Assembly (NCBI GenBank): GCA_964016875.1
Contig: OZ024726.1
Location: 52,750,825-52,814,824 of the forward strand
Length of the DNA stretch: 64,000 bases
Direction of reading: 5' to 3'
From: Fallopia convolvulus
Lineage: Eukaryota; Streptophyta; Magnoliopsida; Caryophyllales; Polygonaceae
Of the stretch, positions 57,931 through 64,000 are shown one piece after another. Made by a program: the position numbers and the translations under genes. The notes beneath the pieces were generated by a model. The model was not told the DNA's origin and did not search any database. It saw only the letters and a list, made by a program, of their open reading frames with translations. Position 1 is the first letter of the stretch, and each line of letters opens with the position of its first letter.

Positions 57931-58935
57931 ACGAAATGAAGGACCATTTATGAGTCAATGATTCAAATTACCCACGCAAATATCCACAAACCTAGCCACG
58001 ACTAGTATGTGGGTACTTAGCTCCAGACTTTGTCCTGAATATGCACACGAATCTTTTTTCGTGGCTAATTAGCTACTACTCTAGAAATGAATCTAGTTGC
58101 GCAAGAAATTCGCGTCCATTGGGCCTTAACGTTAGCCACGAGCTTGTTTTCATGACAATATGGCCAGAAATCTACAACCAAAGCTAGCCGCGCTCACTTT
58201 TCGGGGCTATTCGGCCCCAAAACTAGCCACAACTCTATATTTCATGGCCATATTACCGCAAACTGAAATATTTGTGGTTAAACTTATGGCCATTGCCACC
58301 CAAATTACCCTCGCCAAAATTCGTGGCTAAAAATTTTCTGGCTACAGACGCGTTTTCCAACAGTGGTTGCTCCTTGAGAAAAACTCTCTCAAAACAAACC
58401 CTAGCCTCCAAATTGTCTTCTAAGTTATGAAAAGAGAGAGAAACTAAAAAAAGTTTTAAATATCTCTTAAAACTACTAAAGATATCCAAGAAAATAAATT
58501 CTCAATAACTCATACAAGGAATACCCGGAAATACATAAAACCAAGCCCAACTTGAAGTCCAAACACGCGGCCCAAACATCTCCACGACTAAACAGATGGC
58601 ACGGGCTCCTCCCAGACAAGCGCGGCCGCGCAACCTCAGCATCTAGCCCGCACCACTCTTCGATGAGCACACTTGTTCCTTTGCTTCTCTCCTTTTTCGA
58701 CTTTAGCTATTGAGATCTTCACTTGTACTTCTTCAATCTTTATCCATGTACTCTTACTCACCACCATAGTCAGCTCGGATTACGTCATATCTTGCTCCCA
58801 TATCTAAAAATCCTGCAAAACCGAGCAAACAAGCGCAATTACCCGAAAATGCTAAATCCTAAAAACTAAACTAAAACTAAGCTAAATCTATGAAAAATAA
58901 AAATAAAACATACATCTAAACTATACAAGCTATCA

Positions 58936-60024
58936 CCAAGGTATGCAGGAATTACTCTCATATGGGCTTTTTAGAATGACTTGTTTTAATTTTGTTCTAC
59001 CATGGAAAGTAGTCCTAGCATGGAATTGAGCTAGCATCGTGTAGTATCTAACTTTCTATATATAAGACCTTACAATTAATAAACCTTCTATTTGAATGAC
59101 TTTGCTTTGGTCCAATTGTTACATCTTAAAGACTTTTGGAGCATTAATGAAATATAGGCTGTCTAGTTTTGGCTTTGATGGTGTTTTTACATGAAATAAA
59201 AACAGAAAACAAAAATTCTTTGGGAAAATAGTGAAATGTTATTTTGTCAAAATACACCCTATAACCTTTAAAAGGGGGTACGGGGGTAGTTAAAGATTAA
59301 AACCTAGCTACACATGCATTTAGCAGTTTAGCAGCCTTCAATTTTCAGACCGGCCACGCTTTGAGTTTAATTAAATCGATCTATATTTGATTGTTTGTGT
59401 TGCTACTTTAATTTTTACTTAATTATTTCGCACTCGTACTTTATTCTATTGTATTACGTCTACCAAAAAGAAAAAAAAACTCATAAGTATTTTAACAAAC
59501 TTTAAATATTGAAAATTAGATTGATTACGAGTTCAAAGGAATATAATTTATATAATTAATATTCCATTATAAAAACTATTAATGATATAAAATTCTAAAA
59601 ACTCATAATAATAATATCGAGCGATAAGATTAGATGATAATGCTGATTAGAATTATGCCGCGAGGACGGCTATTATGATAAGAAAGGTTAGGCACTAGGC
59701 TCTATATGATATATGTCACAGTGCGAAATTTGCATTTATATAATATCTCACAATCGTACGTAAATATGATGCGGATTAGAGATCTCGACTCTAATTTGTG
59801 TGGCTCTTACCTAGATCGGTCCGTTCAAAAAATTAAGTTAAGTCTATGCCTCGATGTCGCAAAGGGGAAGCTAAGTATTTTGTGGGAAAGAATTTTGTAC
59901 ATATTATACAAGAAAAGCTTTACTTGAGTGCTTTTAGCCTAAAACTTTGGTTGCCTAGAGATAGATAAGTGGAACTTGGATGACTTGTCAAATGAGAAGT
60001 GAGGGCTATTTATACTTAAGTCTG
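58936..60024. other. Intergenic DNA
   Basis: AT-rich sequence to the right of the truncated Athila relic. No gene, RNA or clear repeat boundary was recognised. Confidence 0.45.
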
Positions 60025-60833
60025 TGATGCGCCTTCCAGAACAGGCGCACCCCTTCTTTGCAAGGTTTGTGACATTTTAAGATTCTCGGATTCGACGACT
60101 TTTTCCGGGAAATCCCCAAAGGGATTTCTTGGTTCGGGCCGAAGAAGCGAGGGTCACAAGAGAAGATCGAACAAGAGGAAAAGAGGTTTGAAAGAGATAA
60201 TTGACGCAAGATCCACAAACAAGGAGAGAGTCTCGACTTAAGTATATGGAATAATAATTTGCGTAACCTAATACAAGTGTGTGAGAACTCCTTATAAAGA
60301 GGAGGGCTCGAAACCCTAGGCGAGCAAGGTGTGGCGGAATAGGCCTTGTATGCAAACATAGGCCCACTTTCTCTAAAAGTTCGAAAACCACATACTAAAA
60401 ACATTACAACGTCATAGTTAGAAAGGTTCGGAAAGGAAATAGTACTGAAACAAGTAAAGATAGATTAACGTTGTGGCCAAGGCGTCGACGATGTCAAGAC
60501 TCGGGCCAAGACGATGATGGCGCGCTCTGCAGGCACGCAAGGACTAGCACACGCGGACGCATGGCTAGCCGAGGCGAAAACCTCAAGTGGCAAAGGGGCA
60601 GGTGCGCATCCGAGGGACTCGACATGGTCTGGCACACCGAGCGAGGGCTCGGATCTACGACGTCGATATCGATGGCGATGAGGCAAACATGCGATGGCAC
60701 GTCTGAAGGTGTGTTGTGGCTAGCGAGTAGAGAGGACTCGGGTCAAAAGCGATTGTGTTGCTGAGGTCGTCCGAGTGTATTGATCGACATGACTTGCCCC
60801 TCTTGAGTGGTGCCCATAGGCGAGGTCGCATCA
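60025..60833 (-). repeat. Probable LTR (809 bp), minus orientation
   Basis: The ends are TGATGCG and CGCATCA. In minus orientation it has a TATA-like CTTTATAAGG (about 60295) and GC-rich U3-like sequence at its start. A purine run (ATGAAAAAGG) lies just outside the start, as a polypurine tract would. The flanks GTCTG and CCTTT are not a target duplication, so it is not a clean solo LTR. Internal frames (for example 60471-60764) look incidental. Confidence 0.5.
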
Positions 60834-60906
60834 CCTTTTTCATGACCGTTAATTTTCAATCCAACACACTAAATTTAGTCACATTTTATACATAAAATTT
60901 ATCCTC

Positions 60907-61219
60907 TGATACGCTATAATATTAGGTTAATTAGTTTTAGAATATGGTTGTTTCCTTTTACTTAGGGATTTGGTTTTATCTTTTAGTAAGAATATCTTTT
61001 TAATATTTTGGCAATTAGGTTTCCTTATTATCTAGATATTGGTTATTATAAATATGCTTTAAGTTGTTATCAAATCAATCAATGAAAAATCAAGTATTTG
61101 CCCTAATTTTCCTTAGCTCTCTTTTATCTTTACGTTCTTGAGGCTCGTGTCCACCTCGGACCGTTCTCGCCCCCTTGACCAACAAGGGTCCGATACGAAT
61201 CCACCTCGGGTCCGTATCA
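60907..61219 (+). mobile_element. Solo LTR (313 bp) with 5-bp target duplication
   Basis: It runs TGATACGCTATAATATTAGG to GGGTCCGTATCA with inverted TGATACG/CGTATCA ends. It is flanked on both sides by TCCTC (60902-60906 and 61220-61224). This is the signature of a retrotransposon reduced to one LTR by recombination. TATAAATATGC near 61057 may be its TATA box. Confidence 0.92.
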
Positions 61220-61224
61220 TCCTC

Positions 61225-64000
61225 ATTTAATCCCAACCCTATACTTTTATCCTAAATTATCGACAATATAAGTTGCATTGTGCTATAACTTTATATAGTT
61301 TAAAGTCATAGAATGGTAGAGCTTGTGTCCGGCCCGACTGTTTGTCCATGGGTAACGGGCCGGGGTGGGTGGAGTTTGGATGGATACAGTGTCGGATGAC
61401 ATGTCGTGTTACGTTATTGGTGAGTCATGTGAGGTGATGGGAAAGGTACGTTCACCGACCCATTATTATATGTTCCTTCTACCTTATTAATTATAGGAAA
61501 TCTTCACTCTTTTTTTTTAACTTGTTCAACACACGACACGAGCTCTAATTCTTTTTTTAATAGAGTTTATGATCACTGAATGGAAGAATGTGATACACTT
61601 TGAGAATATTACGGTCATGGATTTGGAAGAATATGCAACATTCGTTAGGTGGATAAGCAAATCAAGGGCCAAATCAAGTACATGCAATTATCGAATACGA
61701 ATTTGACCAAAATAAAATAAAATTATCGTATAAGAAGACATCAAGTAAAAAAGATAAACTAAAAATAAATTTCTAATCTAACTCATCAAATCATGCTTAT
61801 AAAAAATTGACCAACTTCACCAATAGAGTTGTGAATTAGCTCTTCCCATTGTTCATATTAGTATATATTATTTGTATTTGATCTTACAAAATTTTCAAAA
61901 ATTAGGTGAGATGACTAATCGTGACTTTTTTACTTGAAATTAAAGTCTTATAAAAAGTATTTTTTTTTATTAAAAAAAGAGTCTATTTTTGATTCTTTTA
62001 TCCCCTTTTGTCAATTTCGACAACTTTTAGAGTAGAGTGCATGAATCAGATATGAAGGCTCCTTTCGGCAATACAAAATAAGGTAGTTTATGGAGCTTAT
62101 CGTATTTATCAAGAAAAATAAGCTCTGTTTCTTGTGTTCGGTAATACCATACTTGTAGGATCTACGTGTGTTAGTAAACAAGGACAACGAAGTAAAGTAA
62201 AACACAAGTATAAATTAAGATACACTTTCTTATAGAGGAACCTCACTTCAACCTATTTGTTGAATGGGTAAACCTCTACCTCCTTAGAGGATTTTGAATA
62301 TTGATAGTTCCCTCGTTATAATGGCAAGACGCGAACTTCCTTGTTCCCAGAAACCTACTCGGGTTCCTAGTTAAACTAACTTGTCTTATAACCTATAACT
62401 TAGAAACGAATTCAACAAACACGTACAAGAATTCCAAACACGAGCACTAGCCTGGTCGCAGTTCCTTCGCTTCAAGGTTTGTTCTCCAACACCGAAAATT
62501 CCCGATCTTTGTTGCTCTCAAACTCTATGATTTTCTCTCTATCAAAACGTGTATCTAACCCTTAGAACACCTAGGTATTTATAGGACTCTTTTTGGATCT
62601 GATCTTTTATCTTTGCCAAAGATATAATTTCCATCAATAAGAGAAGATCTATCATAAGACACGTTCTTTTCTAAAATAACCTTTGCTCCAATCTTCAATT
62701 CCTTCGAACTCATCCTTTTCTTAATTGAAGATTTCTTCTAGACTTATCACCGCCTTTGACTATTCAATAGGAATCACCAACTTAAACACAATTCCTTATG
62801 AACAACATTACAGTTCCTCTTTGTGCTCTTATAAACTCTGTTTTGCTTTACAATATATTTCGGTACATATCTTAATTCTTGAAATTTTTTGGACAAATAA
62901 AAACGTAAAACCCGCATTAATTTGTCAATCATCAAAATAAGATAAGGAACAATTACAAATATTCTTCTAATAATACTTATATAATTTATCAAGCTTATCG
63001 AAGACCTAACCAGAAGTCACATCGAATATATGGCTATTTTTCCTTATTTTTTTTCTTCACGAAACAGTGAAAGTACAAACTGTTACGTTGACGAATTAAA
63101 GTGACTCCGTATGTATATGCACTTGCATATTCCTCCAAAACAAGTCATAATATAAGCCCACTTGGAATCTACAAATCAATACATTAGGATTTTTATCACC
63201 AAATGACCAAATCAACCTATTATATTATTCAATCACATTCAGCTTCTAAAAATATAAATCTATCATTGTATAACGTATGCACGCAATTATCATACTATAC
63301 AAACATTAAAATACCAGATATTTATTCATATATATCTTGTTCAACCCTTTTGTTTATATGCTTTCGCTTGTGCTACACTTGATATATAGAAGGGCAAAAA
63401 TTCATATCCACATTCTTGTGTAATTTATTAATAATTCATCAAAGACAATTTGTTAGGAATGCTGTCATGATCGTACCAACGGGGATTATCTATAAATATG
63501 TAATGTAAGGTTTAAATGTACAACTATATATTTAATTAATATTAGAATATTACATCCGACCAAAAAAAAATTAGAGTATTACACATGATTCCAGCCTTTA
63601 GATATCCAAAATTTCCACCGTAGTTGCACAAAAAAATCCTTTAGAGCAAACTTTTGTAAAAGAACGTTTATCCCTTTATTGGGCTTTTCGGTTTAGAGAG
63701 GGTCACTTACTACGCCTTGACCAGACAAATAAAAGCAGAAATAAGAATGATGATTTTCTTCATTCAAAAAAAATAAAAGAATGATAGTTGTTTATGTTTC
63801 TGATTTCTTGATATTTAAATTTTGTTATATAATTGATGATTTTGCATTTACGAAAAACTTGTTGGTTGTTATAAAATGTTTAAATGATTTTAGATCAATT
63901 CATTGAGTACTGATCTAATAATGTACAGTATTGTCTTGGATAGGGAAGCTGGATTCGTCAAGCGATGAACGCATACTAAGATTAGGCATTCAAGATTATA
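61225..64000. other. AT-rich intergenic DNA with possible LTR-like remnant
   Basis: No gene was recognised. Within 62150-62700 the minus strand has features of an LTR: a TATAAATACC word near 62575, then a leader-like stretch ending GATCCTACA at about 62154. Neither a matching second end nor a target duplication could be found, so this remains a suspicion. The remainder shows no structure I can support. Confidence 0.35.

Larger units (their letters stand above)
52493..58365 (-). mobile_element. CACTA-superfamily element, copy 2, inverted relative to copy 1 (5873 bp)
   Basis: The ends are CACTGCTGGAAAACACG at 52493 and, inverted, CACTGTTGGAAAACGCG at 58365. The flanking 3-bp duplication is GTT (52490-52492 and 58366-58368). 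Read from 58365 leftwards it has the same chassis as copy 1 read from 45834: subterminal repeats, spacer, 39-bp array with telomere-like insert, GC palindromes, leader-like segment. After the shared junction TTCTTATTTCTCAATTGA (about 54375) the cargo differs from copy 1. No transposase is present. Confidence 0.9.
45076..58935 (-). mobile_element. Athila-like 5' LTR plus gag start, split by two CACTA elements
   Basis: In minus orientation: the LTR starts TGATAGCTTG at 58935, continues at 52048-52492 and 45471-45833, and then come a primer site and a gag fragment. Removing the two CACTA insertions leaves about 1.4 kb of LTR. It is homologous to the LTR at 7555-9188 (the same TTCCCTTCTTTAAGCAACT and CCGGT region and the CAAGCGCGGCCGCGC block near 58618). 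The element ends abruptly in gag at about 45076, so it is a truncated older relative of the element at 1-9188. Confidence 0.88.

Noticed and set aside
45834..58365. A single giant element with 12.5-kb inverted repeats
   Set aside because: Each half has its own complete terminal inverted repeats and its own 3-bp duplication, with ordinary LTR sequence between them, so these are two insertions.
60471..60764. GC-rich overlapping ORFs on both strands
   Set aside because: They lie inside the probable LTR 60025-60833 and show no domain; high GC alone makes several frames open.
1..64000. tRNA, rRNA or microRNA genes
   Set aside because: None was recognised by eye; the only tRNA-related sequences are retrotransposon primer-binding sites. 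A covariance-model scan would be needed to exclude small RNAs.

Overview
The window is nuclear DNA from a flowering plant, almost certainly a eudicot. The evidence is long AT-rich intergenic stretches, spliced genes with GT-AG introns, and plant-only families: a heavy-metal-associated isoprenylated protein, an LPR-type multicopper ferroxidase and a FAB1C/D-type lipid kinase. The transposon set is also plant-typical: Athila-like Ty3/gypsy, Ty1/copia, CACTA, MULE, hAT, Helitron and Stowaway. The genus is not determinable from what I can read.

Only three host genes look intact. On the minus strand at 10041-11210 is a three-exon HIPP gene (154 aa). On the plus strand at 27316-31704 is a five-exon LOW PHOSPHATE ROOT (LPR1/LPR2)-like ferroxidase (591 aa). 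On the minus strand at 32498-38762 is an eleven-exon 1-phosphatidylinositol-3-phosphate 5-kinase (FAB1/PIKfyve, 1521 aa). All exon phases close without stops in my hand-built models. LPR and FAB1 are convergent, with their ends about 0.8 kb apart.

The rest is mostly mobile DNA. 1-9188 is a young Athila-type LTR element that lacks reverse transcriptase, RNase H and integrase; it sits inside an older gypsy integrase relic. 12658-14762 is a copia deletion derivative with a target-site duplication, and 15028-17506 is a copia relic interrupted by a second gypsy deletion derivative that itself carries a Helitron. 17847-26423 is a cluster of Helitrons, three of them head to tail. 41142-44181 holds a LINE fragment, an hAT element, an uncertain repeat and a long-TIR MULE with gene-like cargo. 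60025-61219 holds two LTRs, one of them a clean solo LTR.

The most unusual part is 45076-58935. A relic of an Athila LTR plus gag start, on the minus strand, has been hit twice by the same family of about 6-kb CACTG-ended DNA transposon, in opposite orientations 448 bp apart, each with its own 3-bp target duplication. The two copies share one chassis: termini, subterminal repeats, a 39-bp tandem array with telomere-like repeats inside it, a GC-rich palindrome cluster and a leader-like segment. After the same junction they carry different cargo. Copy 1 carries an intron-containing fragment of a chloroplast-type glutamine synthetase (GS2) gene fused to an upstream element-encoded ATG; copy 2 carries different, unidentified exon-like sequence. 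This looks like a modular gene-capturing CACTA family and is the main discovery candidate.
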